Origin: CAWKPF01 sp963851415 | Lineage (GTDB): Bacteria > Acidobacteriota > Thermoanaerobaculia > Multivoradales > Multivoraceae | DNA: 64,000 bases | Reading direction: 5' to 3' | NCBI GenBank assembly: GCA_963851415.1 | Contig: CAWKPF010000003.1 | Location: 2,418,001 to 2,482,000 of the forward strand | Shown: positions 26,430 to 34,486 of the stretch, piece after piece | Position numbering within the stretch: position 1 is the stretch's first letter | How the letters are laid out: every line of letters starts with the position of its first letter | Position numbers and translations under genes: made by a program | Notes under the pieces: model-generated | Told to the model about the DNA's origin: nothing | What the model saw: the letters and a program-made list of their open reading frames with translations, nothing else | Database searches by the model: none

Positions 26430-28484
26430 GTGATTGCGCTCCTGGTTTCAGGGCAGGCGCTCGGGGCATCGATCCAGATCTTCCCGGCACCCAGGGAGCT
26501 CGGACAATCGAGCGGCGCGCTCTCGCTGTCGAGCGGCTGGCGGGTCGACGTGGGTAAAGAGTGTGGTTCGGGCCTCGAGCACGCGGTCGAGCGCTTTCAT
26601 GAGCGGCTCGAAGCGCATACCGGCCTCTCGAGGATTCTCGGCGCGGAGTCTCGGGCGGCGGTGAACATCGACCTGGGCTGCGACAGCGCGACCCCCGAGT
26701 TCGGGTTCGACCCACGGCACGAGATGTATTCGATCGTCGCCGATGCAGCGGGGGTTTCGATTCGGGCAGCGCGTCCGGTCGGTGTGATGCGGGCCCTCGA
26801 GACCGTCGTGCAGTTGGTCGACCGCGATCACGAGGGGTTCTTTCTCGCGTTCGTCGAGATCGACGACGCCCCACGTTTTGCCTGGCGCGGCTTGCTGCTC
26901 GATCCGAGTCGGCATTGGCTGCCCGCCGAGTCGGTCCACCAGACGCTCGAAGCGATGGCAACGGTCAAGCTCAATGTGCTGCACTGGCACCTGACCGACG
27001 ACCAGGGCTTCCGCATCGAGAGCAAGCGATACCCGCAGCTCCATCAGCAGGGCTCTGATGGTGACTTCTACAGTCAGGACCAGGTCCGACAGATTCTCGA
27101 ACACGCGAACCGCCTCGGCATCCGGGTCGTGCCGGAGTTCGACGTTCCGGGACATACGGGATCGTGGCTGATCGGTCATCCCGAGCTGGCGGCGAAACCG
27201 GGCCCCCACCGGGCCGTTCGAGCGTACGGAGTTCAGGACACGGTCATGGATCCAACGAAGCAGGAGGTCTTCGATCTGCTCGATGGCCTGTTTGCCGAGA
27301 TGGCCCAGCTGTTCCCCGATCCGGTGGTGCACATCGGTGGCGACGAAGTGAACGGTGTGTGGTGGAACAGCAGCGATTCGATTCAGGCGGAGATGAGGAG
27401 GCTGGGGCTCGCCGACCAGCACGCTCTACAGAACCGGTTCAACCACATGATCACGCCGATGCTCAACCGTCACGGCAAGCGGTTGATGGGCTGGGCCGAG
27501 ATCCAGGCGTCCGGTCTGCCGGGCGATCCGATCATCCACGTCTGGAACGATACGGAAACCCTGGCCGCGGCAGTGAACAACGGGTACGACGCGGTCTTCT
27601 CCTTCGGTTACTACCTCGATCTGGCGTATCCCGCCAGCAGCTACTACGCCGTCGACCCCATGTCCTTTGCCGACGATGTCGAGGACGCCACGAAGATTCT
27701 GGGTGGCGAAGCCTGTATGTGGGGCGAGCTGGTGACTCCCGAGACCTTGAACGCCCTCCTCTGGCCCTCTGCTGCCGCGGTCGCCGAGCGTTTGTGGTCC
27801 GACCCTTCGAAGCTGTCTCCCGAGACTCTCTACCCGCGGCTCGATCGAGTGCTCTACGAGCTCGATCTGATCGGGGTCAACCCGAAGGAGGATCTGCGCC
27901 GAATGCGAGCGAGGCTCGTTTCGTCTTCGAATCGGAGTCCTCGCACTCTCGAAGCCCTCGAGCGATTCGCCAACGTCCTTCAACTGCCCCGCCACTACCT
28001 GCGTCACGTGTTACGCGACGTGAACCAACTGGCACCACTCAATACGCTGGCCGATACTCTCGCTCCCGAGTCGGCGACCGTGAGGGAGATGATGGAGAGC
28101 ATCGACAGTGGGGACTTCGCGACCCTCGCTGAACGCCTGAGCTCTCTTGCGACACTCGACCACGACCTGGCCGAAACGTTTCCGGCCGGGCAGGTCGAAC
28201 GCCCCATTCTCGAGTCGGTCGTGTGGTTGGCCGGAGTCGGGCAAGATGCGATCGATCATCTCGAGGCGGGATCGGAATTCTCGCGTGAAGAAAGCGATCG
28301 ATTGCTGGCCGCACTCGAGGATCTACCCGGTCCCGAGGAGACGATCGTCCATGCGGCAGCTCGTGGCGAGCGAATTACCCCCGAGATGCGCGCCGAATTC
28401 GCGAAGCGGAGAGGGCAGGTCGCGATCGACATCGCTCTGGTCGATCCGGTGCGGCGCCTGATCGAGATGGCGTCCGGTGACTGA
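26430..28484 (+). CDS. Beta-N-acetylhexosaminidase (GH20)
   Basis: The GH20 catalytic domain shows FAWRGLLLDPSRHW, HWHLTDDQGFR, VPEFDVPGHTGSW, and the catalytic Asp-Glu pair in VHIGGDEVNGVWW, then GGEACMWGE. The enzyme removes terminal GlcNAc/GalNAc from glycans by substrate-assisted catalysis. The N-terminal GH20b-like domain precedes it. About 200 residues of helical sequence follow the barrel. No ATG exists near the N-terminus. The GTG at 26430 gives a short secretion signal (IALLVSGQALGAS). An arginine-containing stretch upstream (RSPALLGATVGAARLL) looks like the real signal n-region, so initiation at a rarer codon close to 26354 is possible. The gene follows the phosphatase-kinase gene directly. 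Confidence 0.85.
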   Translation: MIALLVSGQALGASIQIFPAPRELGQSSGALSLSSGWRVDVGKECGSGLEHAVERFHERLEAHTGLSRILGAESRAAVNIDLGCDSATPEFGFDPRHEMYSIVADAAGVSIRAARPVGVMRALETVVQLVDRDHEGFFLAFVEIDDAPRFAWRGLLLDPSRHWLPAESVHQTLEAMATVKLNVLHWHLTDDQGFRIESKRYPQLHQQGSDGDFYSQDQVRQILEHANRLGIRVVPEFDVPGHTGSWLIGHPELAAKPGPHRAVRAYGVQDTVMDPTKQEVFDLLDGLFAEMAQLFPDPVVHIGGDEVNGVWWNSSDSIQAEMRRLGLADQHALQNRFNHMITPMLNRHGKRLMGWAEIQASGLPGDPIIHVWNDTETLAAAVNNGYDAVFSFGYYLDLAYPASSYYAVDPMSFADDVEDATKILGGEACMWGELVTPETLNALLWPSAAAVAERLWSDPSKLSPETLYPRLDRVLYELDLIGVNPKEDLRRMRARLVSSSNRSPRTLEALERFANVLQLPRHYLRHVLRDVNQLAPLNTLADTLAPESATVREMMESIDSGDFATLAERLSSLATLDHDLAETFPAGQVERPILESVVWLAGVGQDAIDHLEAGSEFSREESDRLLAALEDLPGPEETIVHAAARGERITPEMRAEFAKRRGQVAIDIALVDPVRRLIEMASGD

Positions 28485-28496
28485 GCGAGCGTTGTT

Positions 28497-28547
28497 GGAC
28501 CCCGGCGCAGCGTGGACTCCGGCGCAGCAGGGACTTCGGCGCAGACC
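28497..28547 (+). repeat. Three tandem 17-bp repeats
   Basis: Copies are GGACCCCGGCGCAGCGT (28497-28513), GGACTCCGGCGCAGCAG (28514-28530) and GGACTTCGGCGCAGACC (28531-28547). They lie just after the GH20 stop. The 17-bp period is not a multiple of three and no gene spans them. Confidence 0.75.
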
Positions 28548-28607
28548 GGGGCTCCCCTCCCTGCCGACGCCACTTCGGGGCCCTCCTGATACCCTCAGGG
28601 GCGTCAA

Positions 28608-29219
28608 ATGGAACTCGGAGACCACCCAGCGGCCGTCGAGACGCGCGCGGGCCACGTAGCGTATTTCGCCTACGGCTCCAACATGCTCTCCGCCCGACTC
28701 GCCGCACGAGTGAACGGGGCCCTCCGGCTGGCCCGCGCCACGCTGTCCGGATTTCGGCTGCGCTTCGACAAGAGGGGGCTGCGTGACGGCTCGGGCAAGT
28801 GTCGAGTCCAGCCGACCGAACGCGCAGGGGACCTCGTCTGGGGCGTCTTGTGGTCGCTCCCGGAGAGCCAACTGCCGGGGCTGCACCGGGCCGAAGGAGT
28901 CGGCTACGGCTACGCGGTCGGACATTGCGCAGTGGCAGTCGCGTCCGGCTCGGGCCCTCAGCGCCGGGTCCGGGCCATCACCTATCATGCGCAGCCGTCA
29001 GCACTCTCCTCGGAGCTGAGGCCCTACGACTGGTATCTGGAGATGGTGATCGCGGGCGCCATCGAGCACCGCCTTCCAGGTCGCTACCTGGAACGACTCC
29101 GCGCCACCGAAGCGTGGCCCGATCCGCATTCCGAACATGCGCGGGCCGCCCGTGCCCTTCTCGCGAGGGCTCGACGGCCAGCCGAGCACGACTCGCTGCG
29201 CTCGCGGGACCTCTCGTGA
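28608..29219 (+). CDS. Gamma-glutamylcyclotransferase-like protein
   Basis: A 203-residue protein with the GGCT signature YFAYGSNM near residue 20, 'LHRAEGVGYGYAV' with the presumed catalytic Glu, and the family C-terminal helix 'WYLEMVIAGAIEHRLPGRYLERL'. GGCT-fold enzymes cyclise gamma-glutamyl groups to 5-oxoproline, or act on related amines. The substrate here is unknown. The ATG at 28608 is preceded by TACCCT (28590-28595) and no Shine-Dalgarno. It stands alone, with the tandem repeats upstream and a convergent DUF1801 gene downstream. Confidence 0.8.
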   Translation: MELGDHPAAVETRAGHVAYFAYGSNMLSARLAARVNGALRLARATLSGFRLRFDKRGLRDGSGKCRVQPTERAGDLVWGVLWSLPESQLPGLHRAEGVGYGYAVGHCAVAVASGSGPQRRVRAITYHAQPSALSSELRPYDWYLEMVIAGAIEHRLPGRYLERLRATEAWPDPHSEHARAARALLARARRPAEHDSLRSRDLS

Positions 29220-29369
29220 GAGGCACCCCCGTCCAGGCCTGACTGAACCGCGGGGCCTCCGGCCGCCAGCAAGCAGAGTCGGGGTGACACAGGCAGCGAT
29301 CCCGCGATTCCTGTTCCTCCAGACGAGCCGACCCACGAGCTCGGCAAAGTCCGCCGAAAGTCCTCCGTT

Positions 29370-29768
29370 CTACTCCGCCGCGAGGCGCCGCTTCAGGTCG
29401 CTGTATGCAGACTCGATGAGCTCGACCAGAGCCGCGGCATCGACATCGCCGTCCGGCCTCAGCTTGACGTGACGCATGTACTTGCCCGCCCCTTCTAGCA
29501 GGCCCGCCGGATCGGCGAGCTCGGCACCGTGGAAGAATCCGACGTTGACATGGGCCCGGAACGCGTTGACATAGGCGAAGGCAGCGTCGGCAATGCAAGC
29601 GGTCGGATGGCCGTCATGGAGCCGCTCACGGACATCCACCCCACTGTGGCGAATGACGTCGAACCAACGTCGTGCGATCACACCCAACTCACCTGACCGC
29701 TCGTAGAACCATGCACTGATCTCAGGATCGCGCTCGAGCGAACCGGACAGCCGAAAGATGCGCTCCAC
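29370..29768 (-). CDS. DUF1801 (YdhG-like) family protein
   Basis: A 132-residue cytosolic protein with the DUF1801 core: ERLHDGHPTACIADAAFAYVNAF, HVNVGFFHGAELADPAGLLEGAG and KYMRHVKL. The family is small and of uncertain function. The frame is open to 29813, but AGGAG sits 7 bases before GTG 29768 (product starting MERIFRLSG), which I take as the start; ATG 29786 is the alternative. It is convergent with the GGCT gene. Confidence 0.75.
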   Translation of the reverse strand: MERIFRLSGSLERDPEISAWFYERSGELGVIARRWFDVIRHSGVDVRERLHDGHPTACIADAAFAYVNAFRAHVNVGFFHGAELADPAGLLEGAGKYMRHVKLRPDGDVDAAALVELIESAYSDLKRRLAAE

Positions 29769-30177
29769 GGCGAAACTCCTCGACATCGGAGACCCGGAAC
29801 GAACAGCCGACAAGGAGCGACCTCGGCCAAGCTCGTCAGCCGAGGGCCGCGTCCTCCCAGCTACTGGTTCCCGAGCGGTCTCGGGAGCCCCGGGCAGCTC
29901 AGATCAACTCGCGGTCGACCTGTGAAGTGAATTCGATGTGCACTCCGAGCTCTCGTCGAACTCTGCATCGAGCTGATCGAACGGCCGACCGTGGATCGGT
30001 CCGCTGCCTCTGACCAATTGTCGAAGTCGATCTTCTGAGTCCATTCTACTGGAGGAGCGATCCTCGCCCCTCACGGCAGGCCTGCGGTGACACGGTTCTG
30101 CTCTTCGAGACCAGAGCCCGGCAGGGGCAGAACCGCGCCCGGAGAGACTCGTCGTGTAGAAGACCCGGCCGCCAGTC
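29769..30177. other. 409-base stretch without a gene
   Basis: No coding sequence with a plausible start and family is visible on either strand. It holds the upstream region of the DUF1801 gene and, near its right end, the hairpin listed at 30093-30135. Otherwise nothing recognised. Confidence 0.5.
30093..30135 (-). terminator. Hairpin downstream of the unknown secreted protein gene
   Basis: CGGTTCTGC (30093-30101) and GCAGAACCG (30127-30135) are a perfect 9-bp inverted repeat. It lies 43 bases beyond the stop of the minus-strand gene ending at 30178. No U-run follows, so termination is only a suggestion. Confidence 0.4.
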
Positions 30178-31500
30178 TCAGTGAGCAGAGGTCACGAGCA
30201 CCAGGCAGCCCTCCGGCGCGAGCGCTGTGGCGAGCATCACGTCGTTGATGTCGCGGTGATCGAGCCAGCTGGGCTCACGGCGATGCTGCGGCTGCGACCA
30301 GAAGGAGACGATTCGGTCACGCAGAGGGAGGTAGGGCTGCAGGTCCTGGATCGTCTCGACCGACTCCGGCGTCAGCCCCGGCTCTCGTGCGACTGCCACT
30401 CTCTCCGCCAGCAGCTCTGCGGCACTCAGCCCGATCGCCAGCCCGAGCTCACGAAAGGCCAGCCGGCGGGACGCCGGGAGGCCGAAACTGGCACCGGCGG
30501 CTGCAACCTCGAGTCCCTGGAGTGCAGCAAGGGACAGCCGCTCGAGCAATTTGCCATCGGCAAAGGCGCCCTGCGACATGAGCTGAGCAACGCGATCGGC
30601 GTCCATGAGCAGACCGCCGAGACCGAGCGGGTCCGTAGTCGCGAGCTCTCGCTCCCCCAGCATGGCGGCGAACGACGCAATCTCTCCGTCCAGCCGCAGT
30701 CCCTCATCCGCGTCCCTGGCTGCTCTCGCCTCGAGCTGACGATAGGTGATCAGTCCGTCGAGAGGGTCGTGGTGCCCCATCGACGACACCAGGGGGCGAC
30801 TCAGGTCGACGCTCATCTTCCAGTACATGCGAGCTGGCCCCCCCTGGGGCGGTGTGTAGACGAAGGCCCCGTACGCCACCTCTGCGAGCTCTCGGGCCCA
30901 GCGGTTGTAGCGCGGACTGGCCGTCGCCCCCGCGGTGAGATCGAGCGCATGCATCCACTTCGTGAGGTAGTGGAAGTACTGGCCGTCGCGATCCCACTCC
31001 AGACTCTCGTCAAGGGGCTCGGAGGGCCCGCGCTCCGGAAGCGTCTTGCCGATGCGCAATCCGCCGCGAGTGGGATGCTCCTCGGCCTGGTCTCCGGCGA
31101 GACCACTCAGCCAACCCTGACGGGGGTCGTCCGGGCGATGGTGCCCCAGCGTTCGATGGACCTGATCGACGAGGCGCAGCGCGAGCTGCCGTTGACTGCC
31201 GTCCCCGGTCATCCGCGCGAAGCCCAGGTAGTTGCACACCGCGAAGGCGTCGGTCCAGAGATAGCGAATGGGCTCGCGGTCGGAGGTCAGTCCGGTGCGC
31301 TCGGAGAACTCGGCCATCAGCGATCTGGCGGTGTCGAGGTCGGTCTCACGGGTCTCTCGGTTCATGATGGACTCCCTGGGCTCGGTCGCGGCGGCACTAC
31401 CCCACACCGGCAGCGAGGAGGCTGCAATCAGGATCGTGAGCGCTCCCACGCTGCGCCGTCGGGCTGCCCGGGACGGCGGGGCTGCGGCGGTCGGCTGCAT
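30178..31500 (-). CDS. Secreted protein of unknown function
   Basis: I do not recognise the family. The 440-residue product starts at ATG 31500, 6 bases after a TATTCT box, and has a signal peptide (AARRRSVGALTILIAASSLPVWGSAAA). The mature part is mostly helical and rich in Trp/Tyr-containing segments (IRYLWTDAFAVCNYLGFARM, YFHYLTKWMHALDL, RMYWKMSVDL, LVSSMGHHDPLDGLITY). The pattern of paired helices with aromatic residues recalls alpha/alpha-barrel glycosidases or lyases, but no catalytic motif can be named. It is downstream of the GDPD-like gene on the same strand, 78 bases apart, each with its own leaderless-type promoter. Confidence 0.6.
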   Translation of the reverse strand: MQPTAAAPPSRAARRRSVGALTILIAASSLPVWGSAAATEPRESIMNRETRETDLDTARSLMAEFSERTGLTSDREPIRYLWTDAFAVCNYLGFARMTGDGSQRQLALRLVDQVHRTLGHHRPDDPRQGWLSGLAGDQAEEHPTRGGLRIGKTLPERGPSEPLDESLEWDRDGQYFHYLTKWMHALDLTAGATASPRYNRWARELAEVAYGAFVYTPPQGGPARMYWKMSVDLSRPLVSSMGHHDPLDGLITYRQLEARAARDADEGLRLDGEIASFAAMLGERELATTDPLGLGGLLMDADRVAQLMSQGAFADGKLLERLSLAALQGLEVAAAGASFGLPASRRLAFRELGLAIGLSAAELLAERVAVAREPGLTPESVETIQDLQPYLPLRDRIVSFWSQPQHRREPSWLDHRDINDVMLATALAPEGCLVLVTSAH

Positions 31501-31506
31501 GCTCCG

Positions 31507-31512
31507 AGAATA
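31507..31512 (-). promoter_or_regulatory. -10 box TATTCT, 6 bases from the start
   Basis: On the minus strand TATTCT is followed by CGGAGC and the ATG at 31500. The GGAG within these six bases is too close to the ATG to act as a Shine-Dalgarno. Confidence 0.5.
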
Positions 31513-31578
31513 GAGCATCCAGAGTCGCCCGAGGGAAGAAACCCGAGCCCGGCTCGCTCCGGCCGAACGCCTGCCGCG

Positions 31579-33465
31579 CTAGTGATCAGGGGACCCTTGT
31601 TTCCTGGCCACGGCGTCAGCCAACGCCTCGTACTGATCCGTGGCAATGAAGTCGACTCCCGCTTCGATCGACGCGTGCCAGCGCTCCAGCGCCGCAGCCG
31701 CGGTGCCGAAGTTGTAGCCAGCACTCCAGCCCTGGTCGGCCGACTTCTCGGGAGCGTGGCCGTTCAGGGTGTAGAAGCGCACCCACACTCCCCTCGTGTG
31801 CGCGGTGCGCACCAGTTCTTCGAGACGTTCCCGCTCCTGCACGAGCCAGGTCGCCGCCAGGGGCTGTGGCTGCCCCTCGACGACTCGCCAGGGGTTGTTC
31901 CACCAGCGTCGATAGTTGTCGATCGGTTCGGGGAAACCGTCTTCGGCGGTCTGCACCGCGCCAAAGAGGCGAATCGGCTCGCCGACGTTCTTGCTGTCGT
32001 GAAAGCTGTGCTGCTGCTCGTCGTTCGAGCCGGTGAGTACCAGAAGCGGGCCGAGGTGCAGCGGAGCGATTCGATCGATGCTCACCGTGCGCTCGGCGAC
32101 GGTGAGAAACCGATCGTAGCGGGCGAGCACGCGCTCGACCTCCTGGTGGTGAGCCGTCGAGTTGTCCTTGAAGTCGAGATTGAGTACCAGGACCGGCCAG
32201 CGCCTCGGATCCCCCCCCTCCCACTCCCGCTCGAGCAGCGCAGCGACCCGCGCGAAGAAGGACTCGTCGAGGGTCGGCTCCTCCCCAGTGAAGGGCTCTC
32301 CATGAGACACGATCGAGCGAGCCCCCTCGTCGGAGTCGAGCCAGCAGAGATCTTGCTCGATCGCGACCGGCAGACCCACGGAGAGAGCGCGATCGACCCG
32401 CTCGATGAATCGGCCGTCATAGGGATAGGCGTTGTGCGCGTCGACCATCACCCTGCCGGCATGCGGAGTGGTCCGCCAGGCCGAAGCCAACTCGGCCATG
32501 AGTGCCGTGTGATCGCTTTGCACGAAGTCGGCCCCCGCCGCCAGGGCCTCGAGGATCCGGCTGCGTCCGTCCCCCTCCCCCAGCGTGTTGACGAACGCGA
32601 GTCGACCCTGCCGATGCACCTCGACGACCAGGTCGGGAGCGAAGTTCCGCCAGTCGATGTTGACGATGGGCGGGTCGAGTGCCTCGACCAGCCGATCGAG
32701 ACCGCCGGGACCATCTGGCAGAGATGGGCGTACCGAGATTCCAGGCTCGAGGGCCATCAGCCGCTCGACATCGGTCCAGTCTCGAGCGAAGACGGTCGAA
32801 CCCTCGACCATCTCCAGATCGCGCAGCAGGGTGACGACTGCTTCCGGCTCGGCCGCCTTCAGATCGAGATCAGGGTGGATGCGCCCCTTCATGACTTCAA
32901 GTGCGCGGCGAAGGGTCGGAACGCCTTGGTCGGCGAAGCCATCGCCGAACCAGGAGCCGGCATCCAACCGCGCGAGCTCGGCGACATCGAACTGCTCCAC
33001 CCGACCGGTGCCATCGGTCGTGCGATCGACCGTGGCGTCGTGCATCAGCACGAGCACGCCGTCTCGAGAGGTCCGAACGTCGATCTCGGCACGCGAAGCT
33101 CCGTGCTCGATCGCCGCTTCCAAGGCCGCCAGCGTGTTCTCGGGTGCCAGCGTCACACTGCCCCGGTGCGCAACCGATTCAGGCCCCGGCCACGTATAGA
33201 TCGGCCGGCCGGCCTCGTGCACGGAGAGTAGACGGTGGCGGGCACGATCGAAGGCGGCGCTCAGCCGCGTTCCGGAGGACTCGAGGCGTCCCACCAGATA
33301 CACCGATCCAGGCCGGAGATCGCTCGACTCGAGCTCGAACCGACTCCCGATCTCCTCCTCCACCCTGGCGAGCGCCGCAGCCTCCAGTTCCGGGTCCACC
33401 GGGACGCCCCGAGGCTGCGTCCACAAGAGGCAGAGCGCACACACCCACATCGAGCCACGAGTCAT
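31579..33465 (-). CDS. Secreted glycerophosphodiester phosphodiesterase with a second PLC-like barrel
   Basis: The 628-residue protein has a weak signal peptide. Residues 95-345 are a GDPD TIM barrel: AHRGSVTLAPENTLAAL (catalytic His-Arg), EIDVRTSRDG (metal Glu/Asp), LMHDATVDRTTDG (second catalytic His), and 'PDLDLKA'. Residues 350-628 look like a second phosphodiesterase barrel of PI-PLC-like type: MVDAHNAYPYDGRF (His-Asn), VAIEQDLCWL (Glu/Asp), LVLNLDFKDN, and a Trp-rich late segment ending YNFGTAAAALERWHA, 'DFIATDQYEAL'. GDPDs release glycerol-3-phosphate from glycerophosphodiesters. The pairing of two barrels is unusual. A TAGAAT box lies 6 bases before the ATG. Confidence 0.8.
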   Translation of the reverse strand: MTRGSMWVCALCLLWTQPRGVPVDPELEAAALARVEEEIGSRFELESSDLRPGSVYLVGRLESSGTRLSAAFDRARHRLLSVHEAGRPIYTWPGPESVAHRGSVTLAPENTLAALEAAIEHGASRAEIDVRTSRDGVLVLMHDATVDRTTDGTGRVEQFDVAELARLDAGSWFGDGFADQGVPTLRRALEVMKGRIHPDLDLKAAEPEAVVTLLRDLEMVEGSTVFARDWTDVERLMALEPGISVRPSLPDGPGGLDRLVEALDPPIVNIDWRNFAPDLVVEVHRQGRLAFVNTLGEGDGRSRILEALAAGADFVQSDHTALMAELASAWRTTPHAGRVMVDAHNAYPYDGRFIERVDRALSVGLPVAIEQDLCWLDSDEGARSIVSHGEPFTGEEPTLDESFFARVAALLEREWEGGDPRRWPVLVLNLDFKDNSTAHHQEVERVLARYDRFLTVAERTVSIDRIAPLHLGPLLVLTGSNDEQQHSFHDSKNVGEPIRLFGAVQTAEDGFPEPIDNYRRWWNNPWRVVEGQPQPLAATWLVQERERLEELVRTAHTRGVWVRFYTLNGHAPEKSADQGWSAGYNFGTAAAALERWHASIEAGVDFIATDQYEALADAVARKQGSPDH

Positions 33466-33471
33466 GTCTCG

Positions 33472-33477
33472 ATTCTA
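33472..33477 (-). promoter_or_regulatory. -10 box TAGAAT, 6 bases from the phosphodiesterase start
   Basis: On the minus strand TAGAAT is followed by CGAGAC and the ATG at 33465. No Shine-Dalgarno. The region to the divergent DUF2905 gene is only 98 bases. Confidence 0.5.
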
Positions 33478-33550
33478 GAGAAAGCGGGAAGGGTCGGGAC
33501 AACCCCAACGGTCCTGCGAGGGAAAGCGTAACTCCTCAGTCACCGCGGGG

Positions 33551-33556
33551 TAGAGT
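33551..33556 (+). promoter_or_regulatory. -10 box TAGAGT, 7 bases from the DUF2905 start
   Basis: TAGAGT is followed by seven bases (CTCGAAG) and the ATG at 33564. No usable Shine-Dalgarno. Confidence 0.45.
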
Positions 33557-33563
33557 CTCGAAG

Positions 33564-33785
33564 ATGGAAACGCGCACCACTGGACTGGCAATTCTCGCCC
33601 TCGGCCTGCTCCTGGCCCTCGTCGGAGCGCTCGTCTGGCTCGGCGCGTTTCGTTGGTTCGGCCACCTCCCCGGCGACCTCCGGATCGTGGGAGAGCGGAC
33701 TCGGCTGTTCGTACCCCTGACCTCGATGTTGATCGTCTCCCTGGTGCTGACCCTGCTGGTGAACCTGTTTCAGCGACTCTTCTGA
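33564..33785 (+). CDS. DUF2905 small membrane protein
   Basis: A 73-residue protein with two membrane helices (about residues 7-27 and 48-69) joined by the DUF2905 signature FGHLPGDLRIVGERTRLFVPLTS. The family is widespread and of unknown function. The length equals the family norm, and the ATG at 33564 places the first helix at the N-terminus; a much longer open frame upstream is antisense noise. It is divergent from the phosphodiesterase gene, with a leaderless-type start. Confidence 0.88.
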   Translation: METRTTGLAILALGLLLALVGALVWLGAFRWFGHLPGDLRIVGERTRLFVPLTSMLIVSLVLTLLVNLFQRLF

Positions 33786-33864
33786 GACTCTCGCATCGCC
33801 ACGCCCCAGTGCCCACCCCCTGCAATCGGCATCGGCCGTGGACTCGAGCGGACTCGCCCATGTC

Positions 33865-34305
33865 TCACGCCGAACCGGGCCGCGCTCTCGAATCGTCGCG
33901 ACGCTCGAAACGGCGCGCCACTCCCGCAAAAGAGAGCACGTTGCGATCCCCGACAGTCACGATTCCGCGAACGAAGCTCAGGCGGCGGGTCTGACGCAGG
34001 ACTTCGGCACTCGCTTCGATGAGATCGCCATCCCGAGCGCCATCGAGGAACTCGCAGTCGAGCGAGATCGTCACGCATCGTTCTTCTTCGATCGTGTCCC
34101 AGCAACCCGCAAAACAGAGCGCGAAATCGGCAAAGGTCATCAGCATTCCTCCATGCACGCTTCCTCCGGTGTTGCAGTGCTTCGGCTGAGCCCGGAAGGC
34201 GAAACGCAGATCGCCGCCGCGGTCGTCGAGCCACAGAGGCCCGACGTAGTCCTCGAACGGATCGTGGAAGGGATGCAGACGGTAGCCGGGCGGAGGGTCG
34301 ATCAC
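33865..34305 (-). CDS. PaaI-like hotdog-fold thioesterase
   Basis: A 146-residue protein with the hotdog thioesterase signature HCNTGGSVHGGMLMTFADFAL (motif split: N-T-G-G-x-x-H-G-G), followed by 'VTISLDCEFLDGARDGDLIEASAEV' and 'SFVRGIVTVGDRNVLSFAGVARRF'. Such enzymes hydrolyse acyl-CoA thioesters. The start is GTG 34305, since a stop codon lies just upstream in frame. It is divergent from the PqaA-like lipoprotein gene across about 180 bases. Confidence 0.85.
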   Translation of the reverse strand: MIDPPPGYRLHPFHDPFEDYVGPLWLDDRGGDLRFAFRAQPKHCNTGGSVHGGMLMTFADFALCFAGCWDTIEEERCVTISLDCEFLDGARDGDLIEASAEVLRQTRRLSFVRGIVTVGDRNVLSFAGVARRFERRDDSRARPGSA

Positions 34306-34454
34306 CGGTCTTCAGCACCTGACGCGGCGACCCGGGCGCAGCGGGACAGGAGCGAAGCGTCGATCACGGCAGACACCTTCTCGGTCGTGTCCGCTGCGAA
34401 GAGGAGAGTGGCGCCTTCCATGGGTCTCAGAGAATACTATGCAGCTCTGCGCCC

Positions 34455-34460
34455 TATACT
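34455..34460 (+). promoter_or_regulatory. -10 box TATACT of the PqaA-like gene
   Basis: TATACT lies 26 bases before the ATG at 34487. Unlike the leaderless group, this gene has a Shine-Dalgarno (AGGAGGT) in its short leader. Confidence 0.5.
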
Positions 34461-34486
34461 GAGCGTCCATCCACCCAGGAGGTCCG

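Noticed and set aside
28497..28547. A CRISPR-like array
   Set aside because: The 17-bp units are directly adjacent with no spacers, and no cas gene is present.
30181..33231. A 1016-codon open frame on the plus strand opposite the unknown secreted protein and the phosphodiesterase
   Set aside because: It is antisense to two genes with recognisable features; its translation is low-complexity, rich in Arg, Gly and His with no domain. High GC makes such long antisense frames common here.
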